Positions 30,301-38,703 are shown, numbered from the stretch's first letter. The stretch: DNA of 64,000 bases from Prevotellaceae bacterium (GCA_029226205.1 JAQXXT010000004.1:1-64000); one strand, 5' to 3'. A program made the numbers and translations. Notes: generated from the sequence alone by a model not told the origin.

Positions 30301-32128
30301 AGCCCGTGGAAGTCGCCTCAACGACGAATCCGACGCGGATACTGTGTGTCTTGTCTTTCAGCAGAGAGGTGAAGGAGGTACCATCGGCACGCTTGACGCC
30401 GACGATCTCCACATTATGCGCAATCTGTACGCCACCCGTCCAGGAAGCGCATGTATTGGTGTTTCCATCGAAGATATTGGAGGAGTTCTTAAGACCAGAG
30501 ATAGAGAGCAGACTGCCACCGCCATGGCTGTTGTCGGCGAGAGCATATTCAGCCGTCTGTCCACTGATATTTTCAATCTTATTCTCACATGTACCGGAAG
30601 CATAAGCACCGGCGGCGATGCCACGTGTCAGCGAGATGGTCTCATAGCAACCATCAGCAGCCGTAGCCTTGATGACATAAGTGCCATTATAACTGTCGTC
30701 ATTCGTATGGGCGAAGGTGACGAGACCCGTATTGTCAACGGTACATTCCTTGGAGACATCCTTCTTGCCATCGGCAGCCTTCGCACTCTCCACCTCCCAT
30801 TTCGTGATATTGATATTGGGATTATGCTCAAGTTGAATGGTCTTGTTCTTGTTGCAGAGGCTCAGATCAGCCGTGAGGTCGATCGGGCAATGATGGTCGG
30901 CCTTCGTAGGAGCCGGAGTGACAAAGGCATAGTAGACACCCGTGCCACCGAGATCTACATTCAACAGTCCGGGAAAGAGGATCTCCACGGTAGAGAAGTC
31001 ATGCTTAGCCTCCACTGAGACTGTACGGTCACCGCCGGAGATCACCTGCAGTCCGAGGACAGAGGCATCGCAGTCTTCCGACTGTACCTTTTTGCCATTC
31101 TTGTCATAGAGATTGATATGAGCAAAAGTACCCACAGAGAGTTTCAGCAGACTGCCGGCCTTCATCTTAAATCCGACCATCGTACCGGCTTTGAAAAGGT
31201 CTGACTGGTCAGTATCATCACCTGTGGGTTTTGCCGTGACCTTATCAATGCCACTGATTCCGACACTGACCGGCAAGTTCAGACGGAAATTCGTGAGATC
31301 AGCATCAATAACCTTATCCGTACCGAGACCCCAGTTGACCGTTGCTACTGCGGGCTTACGCCCCATATCATTGCAATAGTCCTCAAGGTTCTTCTCGGTC
31401 TTCTCACTCTCCTTTCCAGTGGCGGGATTATTCGTGAGCGTATAGACATTGGCTGTACCGACATAAGCATATTTCAGCTTGGTGTTGGTAGCCACGTCAA
31501 CATTGACGCCCTGGGCTGTACAGAGCTCTATCTCATCATACTCCTGGGTAGGCGTCGCCTCCACATTGAAGCAGACATTCTTTGAGCCGGGGAGCTGGAC
31601 GAGGGAGAGGTTGACACCCTCAATGCTCTTACCGGCAGAAACGGTCTGCTGCTCCACGAACTGACCTTCGCGGAAGAAGCGGATGATATAGGTCTTACCG
31701 ACATCGAGCTTAAGAATACTCTTATCTGAAGAAGCATCAACACAGAAGCCTGCGGGGGTATTCGGCGCATAGTGGCGCTTCATATCGCGCACACTGACGA
31801 TCGGCGTGAAACCGAGGTTGGCTTGTACGAGAGAGGGGAATGACGCCTCATTGTCGAGGGTCGAATCCGTAAGGTTGTCGAGGTCATGGTTCAAAGAACC
31901 GACCTTCACCGTAGAGAAGAGGCGGTTGACGAGACAGTGCGGCCCTACGAGGGCGATGTGGTTGGAGAACTTGATGATGTTCTTCCCATCAGCCGTGTAA
32001 TAGCCGGTCTGCTCGTAGAGCGGCTTCCCTACTTCGGAATAGGTCTTCGGCGTTGTCGTGTCGGCTGCCAGCGGCATGGAGACGACGACGAGCAGAAGGC
32101 TAAGGATGAAATATTTAAAACGTGTCAT
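27329..32128 (-). CDS. Large exported multidomain surface protein (1599 aa) with T9SS-like C-terminal domain
   Basis: Residues 1-22 are a signal peptide (hydrophobic YFILSLLLVVVSM, cleavage near PLAA). The rest is Ser/Thr/Asn-rich and beta-strand-rich with several Ig-like/carbohydrate-binding-like stretches. At about 871-888 a calcium-binding thrombospondin-type-3-like loop occurs (DADGDGVPDNRDD). The last ~50 residues (AYDEAGQLL ... SGVVVLRATCADG ... WKVIVM) resemble type IX secretion C-terminal sorting domains. It is probably secreted or anchored at the cell surface; function unknown. Third gene of an operon with the small gene (15-nt gap) and the 857-aa protein. Confidence 0.75.
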   Translation of the reverse strand: MTRFKYFILSLLLVVVSMPLAADTTTPKTYSEVGKPLYEQTGYYTADGKNIIKFSNHIALVGPHCLVNRLFSTVKVGSLNHDLDNLTDSTLDNEASFPSLVQANLGFTPIVSVRDMKRHYAPNTPAGFCVDASSDKSILKLDVGKTYIIRFFREGQFVEQQTVSAGKSIEGVNLSLVQLPGSKNVCFNVEATPTQEYDEIELCTAQGVNVDVATNTKLKYAYVGTANVYTLTNNPATGKESEKTEKNLEDYCNDMGRKPAVATVNWGLGTDKVIDADLTNFRLNLPVSVGISGIDKVTAKPTGDDTDQSDLFKAGTMVGFKMKAGSLLKLSVGTFAHINLYDKNGKKVQSEDCDASVLGLQVISGGDRTVSVEAKHDFSTVEILFPGLLNVDLGGTGVYYAFVTPAPTKADHHCPIDLTADLSLCNKNKTIQLEHNPNINITKWEVESAKAADGKKDVSKECTVDNTGLVTFAHTNDDSYNGTYVIKATAADGCYETISLTRGIAAGAYASGTCENKIENISGQTAEYALADNSHGGGSLLSISGLKNSSNIFDGNTNTCASWTGGVQIAHNVEIVGVKRADGTSFTSLLKDKTHSIRVGFVVEATSTGLNLNLLDGFMIKCYNSKSAQPNNAVASVLVSDSKVLGLSLAGSNHVQKVEFAATIPAGTDFDEFTLWSTGTLSLSISKLNIYYPFYEDGSDAEKCNNQLAGSTQVSNSATGATISAGGSNASLATVGGFMENLGNAVDDDPNYETAVTWGNGVKAGSYYSFGIKLGRTYDYRHQLAVVMNKDVNHYLSVNAGNYLKIETYYKGKATGESKNSWQVLGADVLTTQDRDIYLMSPKQQYDEVVITMGAVANVADVQKLYGIALLSDADGDGVPDNRDDNSCEDPKITDLKMTSVCEGETSTISWKGTDKTANYQVFVPAESFTKKVWANSDGSLNFSVNNISLKKVGDNQVAYILDESGNTLGKVYYKVYPTTTHWRTNAASTDWNNWDNWVEGAPSACSNVIIPAGAKVYPVLTDVSTDVDKDYENACNGIHFEHDAAVENVYRLKYNSAWVDLALTPGVTRLYMSPVQSLVSGDFFASKIAEKDYFTPLTDENATKNKLDVVDRVTYPLIQRVWENTTGDKVQFNMNSDMTTATPTTISVETSRWSNGFNSLAYDYATFSGSSKTSGTTTTVSGDAPLSFALMAAKGNTDTCFVHLPKSGARTYYYYDNSGNKLSTSVDPSHASAKLWSDNWSNGDELNLTYKNTSDGNSSTTDGIFLVGNPMMSHLNVKSFLEAIANANSNNITGVKCYDGNTAYSVILVNGSLVSSSDLASKNLYVGPAQAFFVMQKGTTTTKNYVTTTTYSATQTVTYSKDMYGGQPASSDELYQSTASAAKGYNADEEVPSFLRVKADAGNYHVGTVLLQDNDTKAPTLIDEDYKPQFAIFSEEGGKAYDIRPVDQDVINLGFFMTKADSVRLSFETSGAFDASDWKLYDRETGDSYALDAAPTVWMNGDNVGRFYLSRIGAATGVNTVSEANGALVLSVSDGVATVKASKADLSSLTAYDEAGQLLTNVTANHAAKLSVAVPSGVVVLRATCADGHQQSWKVIVM

Positions 32129-32143
32129 AATCCAACCCTTTGA

Positions 32144-32383
32144 TTAATCGTCATTAACATCCCAGCCATTATCGGAACCGGCGACACTACCATTATTACT
32201 GATAACATTGCCCCAGGTCTCGGAAGCTGTAGAGGGAGAATTAGGATTACCGGCAACTGTCTGATCTTGCATAAAGCCATACACTTTAGGCATAAGTGAC
32301 ACACGGGGACTAGCCATTACCAGCTGGCTCATCTCGAGCGCATAGCATTGAATCTTCGGACGAGCGTATATTTTCTTGTTCAT
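32144..32383 (-). CDS. Small protein of unknown function (79 aa)
   Basis: Starts MNKKIYARPKIQCYALEMSQ, then a stretch with LVMASP, and ends in a Gly/Asn/Ser/Asp-rich acidic tail (GSDNGWDVNDD). Many Bacteroidales small proteins share the pattern K-x-Y-x2-P-x6-LE-x3-L-x2-S at the N-terminus; no function is established for them that I know of. No signal peptide. It lies between two large exported-protein genes with 41-nt and 15-nt gaps, so it is likely cotranscribed with them. Confidence 0.65.
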   Translation of the reverse strand: MNKKIYARPKIQCYALEMSQLVMASPRVSLMPKVYGFMQDQTVAGNPNSPSTASETWGNVISNNGSVAGSDNGWDVNDD

Positions 32384-32410
32384 ATCGTTAATCGTTTTTA
32401 TTATTTTGAA

Positions 32411-32428
32411 GATGAATCATGTCCCTAC
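32411..32428 (-). repeat. Family E repeat containing the stop codon of the 857-aa protein gene
   Basis: On the minus strand GTAGGGACATGATTCATC; the TAG at 32427-32425 is the gene's stop codon. Confidence 0.7.
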
Positions 32429-34998
32429 TTCACGACCTTCTTACCATTGCAGATATAGAAGCCATGAGCGGGCAGGACGACGCGGCGGCCCGTGAGGTCG
32501 TAACAGTCATCAGGACGGGCGATGGTCTCCGGGATCTCATGGATGCCCGTGGCAGGGCTGTCATCGAAGAAGACGGAGAGGACAGACTTGGCCGCTGTGG
32601 TCGTCGGGGCATTGACGAAACAGCGGTTGGCCATCGGATACTCGTCAAGGGGATGGACGAGAGAGAGATTGCTCTGCGTCGTCGCCGTCTTTCCACTCTC
32701 CTCCAGCGTACTACTGAAAACGTAGTATTTATCCTTATTATCCGTGGTGTAGATGCCGCTCGTCGATCCGGGAGTACGGAACCAGAGATCCTCGCTCTCA
32801 ACGACACCCGTGAGGATATCATTATCGGCATCTACAGTAGAAGATGTAGCGGGCTCGAGGTTGAATGTGACGGTCTGAATCTGCGCGTCCGACTTATCGG
32901 TAGGCTCCTCATAGACGAAGACGCCCTTGTTGGCGGGAACGTCGGCGACACGACTGAAGATGACGCCACTGTTGTCATTGTTGAATCTTGCCGTATAGAG
33001 TTTGGCACCCTTTGTAGCCACTGTAGCATGGAAGGGGAAGTAGACGGAGACATAGCGCGGTCCCGTGGCATCAGCCTTACCATCGGAGGTCACATTCATA
33101 TAACCCGTGACGGCATCAATCGTCTCAGCTTTCTGGAAATCCCAAATTGCATTGGAACTAAGCTTCTTGACACTTGTTTCAGAAGAAAGATAGAGACCGG
33201 CAGTATATGGAGCGGTTTGCTTGTTACTGACCATATAATCATTATTGATCACGATATATCCGGCTTTCGTATCTGCCTGGTTCGAGGGATCCCGATAAAC
33301 AAGATAATACTCACCATCACAGTCGCTCACGGGTTCCATCCAGAACTCGGCGGCAGTCTTCGGTACGGTACCATTGTCACCTTCAGCGATAAGGGTGAAG
33401 AAACCTTCCGTACCCGGTTGTCCGAGATACTTGCCGCTATTGGCATTCTGCAGCACATAGATATTATGCTCATGCGGATTGACGATACCAATCATACTTT
33501 CTCCATTTGAGCCCTTATACAACAGTTTCACGCGCCAGAGGTTGGCAGCCACTGTCTTCACGCGAGGACCGGAGATGACATCGATCATCGGCATAACCTT
33601 GAAATAGGGCTTCGTATTACTCTTGTTCGTGGCAAGATAGAGGTCATAATGACGCATATCACGATGGTCTACATCGGTGAGCCAGCCACCCGATGTGGAA
33701 CCGCCGAGACGATAGCCGTTGTTCTCAATACGGAAGAAGGAGGCGCCATTATCCGCTGCCATCTTCGCATCCGTATAGGCCACATGGTCGTTCTTACGTG
33801 TCGACGGATCGTAGGCAACGAACTTCCAATCAGGATCAGTGATATAATGGTCAGCAGCAGAATAATAGCTGCTCAGCGTCTCTTCCGTGGCTTTACGCTC
33901 ATAACTGGCAACGAGGATCTTCTTGTTATTTTGATCACTGATCTGACGGTAAGCGCTGTTGGCATCGGAGGAAGTCAGCAAGTGGAGATAGGTATTGTCT
34001 GCCGTCACCGTCTTACCGGCATTCATATACAGATAGGCCTTCGTCTGGTCTGTGAGATTATTCAAGCCACTCAGAGATGCAAGTTGATAGATATTTTTAT
34101 CCGTATCATGGTTAACAGCCCAGATGCAGTCGTTGTTGATGAAGTTGGACATGTAAATCGTACCGTCCTTCCGGCGGCCGAGGTAGGTGTCGTAACGGCG
34201 ACTCTTGATGACGTAGGAGCCATTGTCGGCATTGTCACCCGTCTGGCCATTGATATTCACCGTGGCAGTCTGATTGCCGTTATCCGTATTATACTTGGCA
34301 ATAATCGCAATGAGCGATCTGAAATTGGCAGCATTGACGGTATTCTCATCGGGCAATGTCTCGCCGGTCTCCAACTTAGCCTTGGCTACCTGATAAAGGT
34401 CGGAATAAGTCAGAAAGCGATAGGTGGCGAGGAGATAATAATTTGTCACGCTATGGGTGCGATCATCAATGGAAGTGGATGAAGAAGAGAGACAATTATA
34501 ATAGCCCTTATCCGGATAGATGTTATAATAGTAAGTATACCAAATCTTACCCTGATAGAGCGGATCACTGCTGACCATATATCCCTCACGGTTATAGTCA
34601 TTGCGGAGGATATACCAGCAGGGAGCAGAGGCGGAAGTGGTTTCCGCATTCTGGCAATAATCATTTGAAACATTAGTACCTACATAGTACTTTGTCTTCC
34701 CGTCGGCACTCTGGGTATAGATCTTATACCCCTCATCGGTGCCGCTACCCTTTTCGAAGTACCAAACGTCCGTAGTGCCGGAGAAACTGCCTGGCGTCTC
34801 ACTGCCTGGCGTCTCATTGAGATAATACTTACTGGTTGTGTCGTAATGCAGGAAAGTCTGAGTTTCCTGATTATAAACGACATAAGGGGTACCCACTACG
34901 GGATAGAAGTTTCCATTACTCGCAGCCCAACCGCCTAGCGGGAAGGTGGCAAAGAGTAAGAGGAAGAAACTGATCAATGATAAATTGATTCGTCTCAT
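32425..34998 (-). CDS. Large exported protein (857 aa) with short C-terminal sorting-type motif
   Basis: Residues 1-25 are a signal peptide (LSLISFFLLLFATFPLGG, cleavage near GWA). The body is rich in Tyr, Asn, Asp and Thr, as in Bacteroidales surface glycan-binding or adhesin-like proteins, but I recognise no enzyme motif. The C-terminus (CYDLTGRRVVLPAHGFYIC then NGKKVVK) matches the YDLxGRRV...GxYxxNGKKVxK tail common on exported Prevotella/Bacteroides proteins and resembles a minimal type IX sorting domain. First gene of a three-gene operon; promoter element 124 nt upstream. Confidence 0.75.
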   Translation of the reverse strand: MRRINLSLISFFLLLFATFPLGGWAASNGNFYPVVGTPYVVYNQETQTFLHYDTTSKYYLNETPGSETPGSFSGTTDVWYFEKGSGTDEGYKIYTQSADGKTKYYVGTNVSNDYCQNAETTSASAPCWYILRNDYNREGYMVSSDPLYQGKIWYTYYYNIYPDKGYYNCLSSSSTSIDDRTHSVTNYYLLATYRFLTYSDLYQVAKAKLETGETLPDENTVNAANFRSLIAIIAKYNTDNGNQTATVNINGQTGDNADNGSYVIKSRRYDTYLGRRKDGTIYMSNFINNDCIWAVNHDTDKNIYQLASLSGLNNLTDQTKAYLYMNAGKTVTADNTYLHLLTSSDANSAYRQISDQNNKKILVASYERKATEETLSSYYSAADHYITDPDWKFVAYDPSTRKNDHVAYTDAKMAADNGASFFRIENNGYRLGGSTSGGWLTDVDHRDMRHYDLYLATNKSNTKPYFKVMPMIDVISGPRVKTVAANLWRVKLLYKGSNGESMIGIVNPHEHNIYVLQNANSGKYLGQPGTEGFFTLIAEGDNGTVPKTAAEFWMEPVSDCDGEYYLVYRDPSNQADTKAGYIVINNDYMVSNKQTAPYTAGLYLSSETSVKKLSSNAIWDFQKAETIDAVTGYMNVTSDGKADATGPRYVSVYFPFHATVATKGAKLYTARFNNDNSGVIFSRVADVPANKGVFVYEEPTDKSDAQIQTVTFNLEPATSSTVDADNDILTGVVESEDLWFRTPGSTSGIYTTDNKDKYYVFSSTLEESGKTATTQSNLSLVHPLDEYPMANRCFVNAPTTTAAKSVLSVFFDDSPATGIHEIPETIARPDDCYDLTGRRVVLPAHGFYICNGKKVVK

Positions 34999-35121
34999 AA
35001 CCTTTGATTTTGTTTAATTTTATATATATGTTCTCTATAATCTAGTTCAATCCAATTCCGAGTATCTTAATCGTCGGATCACATTTTGATTTTTACTGCT
35101 GTCCTCTTTTCTAAGGGCGTG

Positions 35122-35129
35122 CAAAGGTA
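35122..35129 (-). promoter_or_regulatory. -7 element for the exported-protein operon
   Basis: TACCTTTG on the minus strand, exact consensus, giving an untranslated leader of roughly 115 nt before the ATG at 34998. No TTTG at the right spacing. Confidence 0.55.
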
Positions 35130-35306
35130 CAAATAAACTTTCAGATTGATATGACATTTGTGTTACAATTTTTGGTTGGAACGGGTGATTTTAAGTTAAT
35201 AAATCTGAATTTCAAAGAATATTTGTCCATATTTTTGATAACTCATCCATAAATTTCACAAAATGAACAAGTTACAAAGTTTGAATTTATAAGGAGATGG
35301 CGATTA

Positions 35307-35319
35307 GGGGGGGGGGGGG
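35307..35319 (+). repeat. G13 homopolymer tract
   Basis: Thirteen consecutive G bases in an otherwise AT-rich gap, about 180 bp upstream of the exported-protein operon promoter. Such tracts are slip-prone. Confidence 0.85.
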
Positions 35320-35560
35320 ACGGAAAAGCCACTACCATGCTTACAAACAACTGTTTTTCATACATTTCAGAGGAATGATTGGTCTGTCCTCAGAAAATTT
35401 TACCCATATAAAAAAGGAGATGGTTACGATTTAAAACTTCGAAAATCCAAAGGGGCTCTTCACCCCGTTTGTCCATAAATTTTAGGAATCGTAGCTGTCA
35501 AGATTTGTACGGAAAAATTTTAACAATTCCACCGAGATTGCCATTTTGGAAATCCCGGGA

Positions 35561-35817
35561 GATTATCAATGGATTACGTCTCCAGGCACAAATTCCCCCA
35601 TCAATATCCATCCATTGTGGCGGTGTTTGACGTCTCCATTAATATACATTAATTGAACATTAATGGATATTCCATGATGCCACAAGATTAATGGATCATT
35701 AATGATCATTCATGGAGACGGGAAAAAGGCGCCACTGGTTTTTATTTTGTTTTTATAGGTTTTCTTCGTAAAACAAACGCCCACGGTTTTATTTTTGTTT
35801 TTTGTTGAATCCAATCC
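35561..35817. repeat. Family B palindromic repeat, copy 1
   Basis: About 257 bp. The core 35631-35720 has terminal inverted repeats (CGTCTCCATTAAT and ATTCATGGAGACG, one mismatch) enclosing nested ATTAATGG/CCATTAAT words. A T-rich segment with repeated GGTTTT follows. It ends 5 nt from the stop of the AAA-ATPase-like gene. The rest of the 34999-35822 gap, apart from the promoter and the G tract, shows no gene. Confidence 0.85.
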
Positions 35818-35822
35818 ACCAA

Positions 35823-37409
35823 TCATGTTCCAACGGCCCAATCCTCTATCGTACGCGTCTCCTTGTCGACCTTCACGCCGACCCTGACCACTCGACGGCG
35901 GTCCGCCTCATAGGGAGCGGCATAACCATGGGTATCGATCTGCAAAAGAGCCGCCCGGGCGCTCTCATTGACATTCAGTTCAAAGATATAGATCGTATCC
36001 GACATGAAAACGACAACATCAACACGTCCATGGGCAACCTTCACCTGTGTACGGACATAAACGTTAAGCATGGAGAAGATCAAATAGAATGTATACTCAT
36101 AGAATCCCTCAGCCGTAGCAGCCTCACGGAGCTTCTTCTTGAAACCCTCTACATAAGGCAGTCCGGCCAGATAAGCCTGCAGATGACGGAGTGCAAGATC
36201 AATGTCTCCCGACTTCAAGGCCCGCCAGAACTTCAAGGCAAAACCAGCTTGTACTTCTCCGCCATTCAGTCCCGTGAATGCCGGCAACAGACCCTCCGTA
36301 TACCCGATGCGCACTTCCTGATTAGGGATCGAGAGGGTATAAAGCTCACCCTCGGGATCATAATCCTTAATCGTCAGATAACCACTCTGATAGAGCAGCG
36401 GCAGAGCATCCTGCATATTCTCCGTCGGTTGGTCGAAAGAGGAAGCAGGAACTTCCAACGTGTCGAGGGCTGTAATATCCGTATGAAAATATTGCAACTG
36501 ACGAATAAGGAATGTCGGCGTACCACTCTCAAACCAATAATTCGCCACCTTCCGGCGAAGAAAGGCCTTCAACAGACTGAAAGGATTATATACTTCGGGG
36601 GAATTCTCCGAGAAATGATATCCGTCATAGCGCATTTTCAAACGCTGATGCATCTCTTCCGACGAGATGCCATAGGCACCGGCAAGGTCCTCCACATCCT
36701 GCCACAATGTCGACGTCAACTCCTCTTCCGTAATACCACAGATGGCGGAGAAACGTGGATCGAGGGTGACATTGGTGAGGTTGTTGAGCGTAGAGAATAT
36801 ACTCAGTTGGGAAAATTTCGTAATACCGGTAATGAAACAGAATTTTATCCGCGGTTCATTGACCTTCAACGGCTGGTAGAACTCCTGCATCACAGCACGC
36901 ATATCCTGCAATAGATCCCTTCGATGAAGGACATCGAGCAGTGGCGCGTCATATTCGTCGATGATAACGACTACCTGCTTACCCGTACGCTTATAGAGAC
37001 GGTTGATCATGCCATTGAGGATCTCGCCCGGACTTTCCTCCAGGTCCTCGCGCTCATAGCCTTCCATATTCGTCAACAGCCATAGTAAGCCCCTGCGGAG
37101 ATCATCAGCGCAGGACTTTCCTTTAACGATACTGAGGTCCAGATGGATCACGGGATACTGCACCCAATCTGTTTCATAATCCATCACCTTCAATCCTTTG
37201 AACAAGTCCTTCTCTCCCCTCCAATAAGCATCGAGCGTAGAGGTCAACAGTGATTTACCAAAACGACGGGGACGACTGAGGAACACAAATGTAGTAAAAT
37301 GGGCAAGTTGCCAGACGAGGTCAGTCTTGTCCACATAGACATATCCCTCGCGGATCATTCGCGAGAAGGTCTGTATGCCAACGGGATATTTTCTTTTTTG
37401 CTGTTCCAT
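35823..37409 (-). CDS. AAA-ATPase-like / PD-(D/E)XK nuclease-family protein
   Basis: 528 aa. The N-terminal AAA-ATPase-like domain has a P-loop variant SRPRRFGKS (45-53) and a Walker B-like VVVIIDEYD (about 138-146); the C-terminal region has a PD-(D/E)XK-like strand pattern (GRVDVVVFMSDTIYIFELNV). This combination is common, often in many copies, in Prevotella and Bacteroides and is annotated as AAA-ATPase-like + PDDEXK_9; the biological role is unproven (mobile-element or defence roles have been suggested). The usual Lys of the ExK motif reads Asn (FELNV), so nuclease activity is doubtful. Flanked on both sides by family B repeats. Confidence 0.85.
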   Translation of the reverse strand: MEQQKRKYPVGIQTFSRMIREGYVYVDKTDLVWQLAHFTTFVFLSRPRRFGKSLLTSTLDAYWRGEKDLFKGLKVMDYETDWVQYPVIHLDLSIVKGKSCADDLRRGLLWLLTNMEGYEREDLEESPGEILNGMINRLYKRTGKQVVVIIDEYDAPLLDVLHRRDLLQDMRAVMQEFYQPLKVNEPRIKFCFITGITKFSQLSIFSTLNNLTNVTLDPRFSAICGITEEELTSTLWQDVEDLAGAYGISSEEMHQRLKMRYDGYHFSENSPEVYNPFSLLKAFLRRKVANYWFESGTPTFLIRQLQYFHTDITALDTLEVPASSFDQPTENMQDALPLLYQSGYLTIKDYDPEGELYTLSIPNQEVRIGYTEGLLPAFTGLNGGEVQAGFALKFWRALKSGDIDLALRHLQAYLAGLPYVEGFKKKLREAATAEGFYEYTFYLIFSMLNVYVRTQVKVAHGRVDVVVFMSDTIYIFELNVNESARAALLQIDTHGYAAPYEADRRRVVRVGVKVDKETRTIEDWAVGT

Positions 37410-37429
37410 AGTCGACGGAGTATTTTTTG

Positions 37430-37461
37430 CAAATTTACGTTTTTATTTTGGATTACACAAA
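37430..37461 (-). promoter_or_regulatory. Promoter of the AAA-ATPase-like gene
   Basis: TTTG (37461-37458), a 20-nt spacer, TAAATTTG (37437-37430) on the minus strand: full consensus. The -33 lies within the T-run of the family C hairpin copy. Confidence 0.75.
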
Positions 37462-37502
37462 AAAAACACAGAATAACAGACCCTACGCTACTTCTGTTAC
37501 TC
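37458..37502 (-). terminator. Terminator-like hairpin, family C copy 2
   Basis: GAATAACAGA (37471-37480) pairs with TCTGTTACTC (37493-37502), followed on the minus strand by a T-run (37466-37459). Same design as the copies at 27170, 38098 and 42311. Confidence 0.65.
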
Positions 37503-37535
37503 CTTATTTATATCATATTCCACACTTTACCATAT

Positions 37536-37775
37536 TGCCCCATCAATATTCATCAATAGCGCCAACAATAACCGTCAATGGGATACCAAGGCATCACATC
37601 AATATTCATCCATCGTGGCGGCATCGTCGTCTCCATTAATATACATTAATTGATCATTAATCGATATTCCATGAAGCCACAGATTAATGGTCCATTAATG
37701 ATTATTAATGGAGAAGAAAGAAAGGGCGCAGCCGGTTTTTATCATGTTTTTATCGGTTTTCTTCGTAAGCAAAGA
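37536..37775. repeat. Family B palindromic repeat, copy 2
   Basis: Core 37628-37714 starts CGTCTCCATTAATATAC and ends ATTAATGGAGAAG; a GGTTTT-rich tail follows to about 37775. Directly adjacent to copy 3 in the same orientation. Confidence 0.85.
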
Positions 37776-37819
37776 AAATTTTCATGGAATTCCAACAGTA
37801 TTTTTTAGCAACCTTGGAC

Positions 37820-38085
37820 AATTATCAATGGATTACGTTTCCATGCACAATTATCCCCATCAATATTCATCCCTCCTAGCGGTGTTTGTCGTCTCCATTA
37901 ATATACATTAATTGAACATTAATCGATATTCCATGAAGCCACAGATTAATGGTCCATTAATGATTATTAATGGAGAAGAAAAAGAGTGCGCAGCCGGTTT
38001 TTATCATGTTTTTATCGGTTTTCTTCTTAAAACAAACACCCACGGTTTTATTTTGGTTTTATTTGGTTTTTGTAGAATCCAATCA
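37820..38085. repeat. Family B palindromic repeat, copy 3
   Basis: Core 37890-37976 is nearly identical to copy 2, and the upstream ~60 bp matches copy 1 (ATTATCAATGGATTACG). It runs straight into a family C hairpin and a family A cluster. The 37410-38320 gap consists almost entirely of repeats, with no gene seen. Confidence 0.85.
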
Positions 38086-38090
38086 GACAC

Positions 38091-38133
38091 AAAAAAACAG
38101 AGTAACAGATCATGTGTGCAATCTGTTACCCTG
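38091..38133 (-). terminator. Intrinsic terminator, family C copy 3 (after DUF3467 gene)
   Basis: CAGAGTAACAGAT (38098-38110) pairs with ATCTGTTACCCTG (38121-38133); on the minus strand a T7 run follows (38097-38091). It lies about 190 nt beyond the DUF3467 stop. Confidence 0.8.
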
Positions 38134-38154
38134 TATTTATTATTGTATTCCCCC

Positions 38155-38316
38155 ATTAGGACGGCCACAAGGGCCGCACCCTACGAGAGGATCGTTTGCC
38201 AACGTAGGGGCGCCCCTTGTGGGCGCCCTAATTGCCACGATTCCCGGTTAGGACGGCCACAAGGGCCGCACCCTACGAAGGGATCACAGGCCACAAGGGC
38301 CGCACCCTACGAAGGG
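38155..38316. repeat. GC-rich repeat cluster (family A)
   Basis: Three units with GGCCACAAGGGCCGCACCC cores (near 38164, 38260, 38291) and one opposite unit (GGGGCGCCCCTTGTGGGCGC near 38207). The last ends about 5 nt from the DUF3467 stop. Confidence 0.8.
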
Positions 38317-38320
38317 AGAA

Positions 38321-38659
38321 TTAGTTTTCCTTATTGTTTACACCTGTACCGAAGGGAGCGATGGTGCGGGGACCCTGCTGAGCCTCCTCGGGGAGCTTGA
38401 TCTTGCCAAACTCCTGCTCGTACTTCGTGACATTGCCCTGGAGAGCCATGAGCAGACGCTTAGCGTGCTCAGGAGCCATGACGATACGGCTGGAAACGGG
38501 AGACTTCGGCATGCCCGGAAGAACGGTGCAGAAGTCGAGGATGAAATCACTGGAAGAGTGTGTGATGATGGCCAGGTTAGCGTATACGCCCTTGGCTACT
38601 TCGGGAGAGAGCTCGATCTGGAGCTGGTTCTCCGGCTGATTGTTGTTGTTGTCTGCCAT
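38321..38659 (-). CDS. DUF3467 domain-containing protein
   Basis: 112 aa. The body ELSPEVAKGVYANLAIITHS, DFILDFCTVLPGMPK and SRIVMAPEHAKRLLMALQGN is characteristic of DUF3467, a family of unknown function in Bacteroidota. From memory of Bacteroides genomes, this gene usually follows rpoC closely; here it has its own promoter and is separated from rpoC by a 3.9-kb segment. The N-terminal Asn/Gln-rich stretch (ADNNNNQPENQ) is probably disordered. Confidence 0.88.
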   Translation of the reverse strand: MADNNNNQPENQLQIELSPEVAKGVYANLAIITHSSSDFILDFCTVLPGMPKSPVSSRIVMAPEHAKRLLMALQGNVTKYEQEFGKIKLPEEAQQGPRTIAPFGTGVNNKEN

Positions 38660-38703
38660 TGTTAGCTTGATTTATTAATTGTTTCTTTTTAGTTTAACTC
38701 TTG

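Noticed and set aside
28517-31018. 833-codon plus-strand open frame inside the 1599-aa protein gene
   Set aside because: Composition is Arg/Ile/Val-rich without domains; the opposite strand has a signal peptide, a calcium loop and a sorting-type C-terminus.
32144-34998. SusC/SusD-type polysaccharide-utilisation locus
   Set aside because: No TonB-dependent receptor, SusD-like lipoprotein, sigma/anti-sigma pair or glycoside hydrolase motif is seen; neither large protein has a lipobox.
35561-38085. CRISPR array made of the ATTAATGG-rich repeats
   Set aside because: Units are long, internally palindromic and irregularly spaced, without unique ~30-nt spacers, and no cas genes are present.
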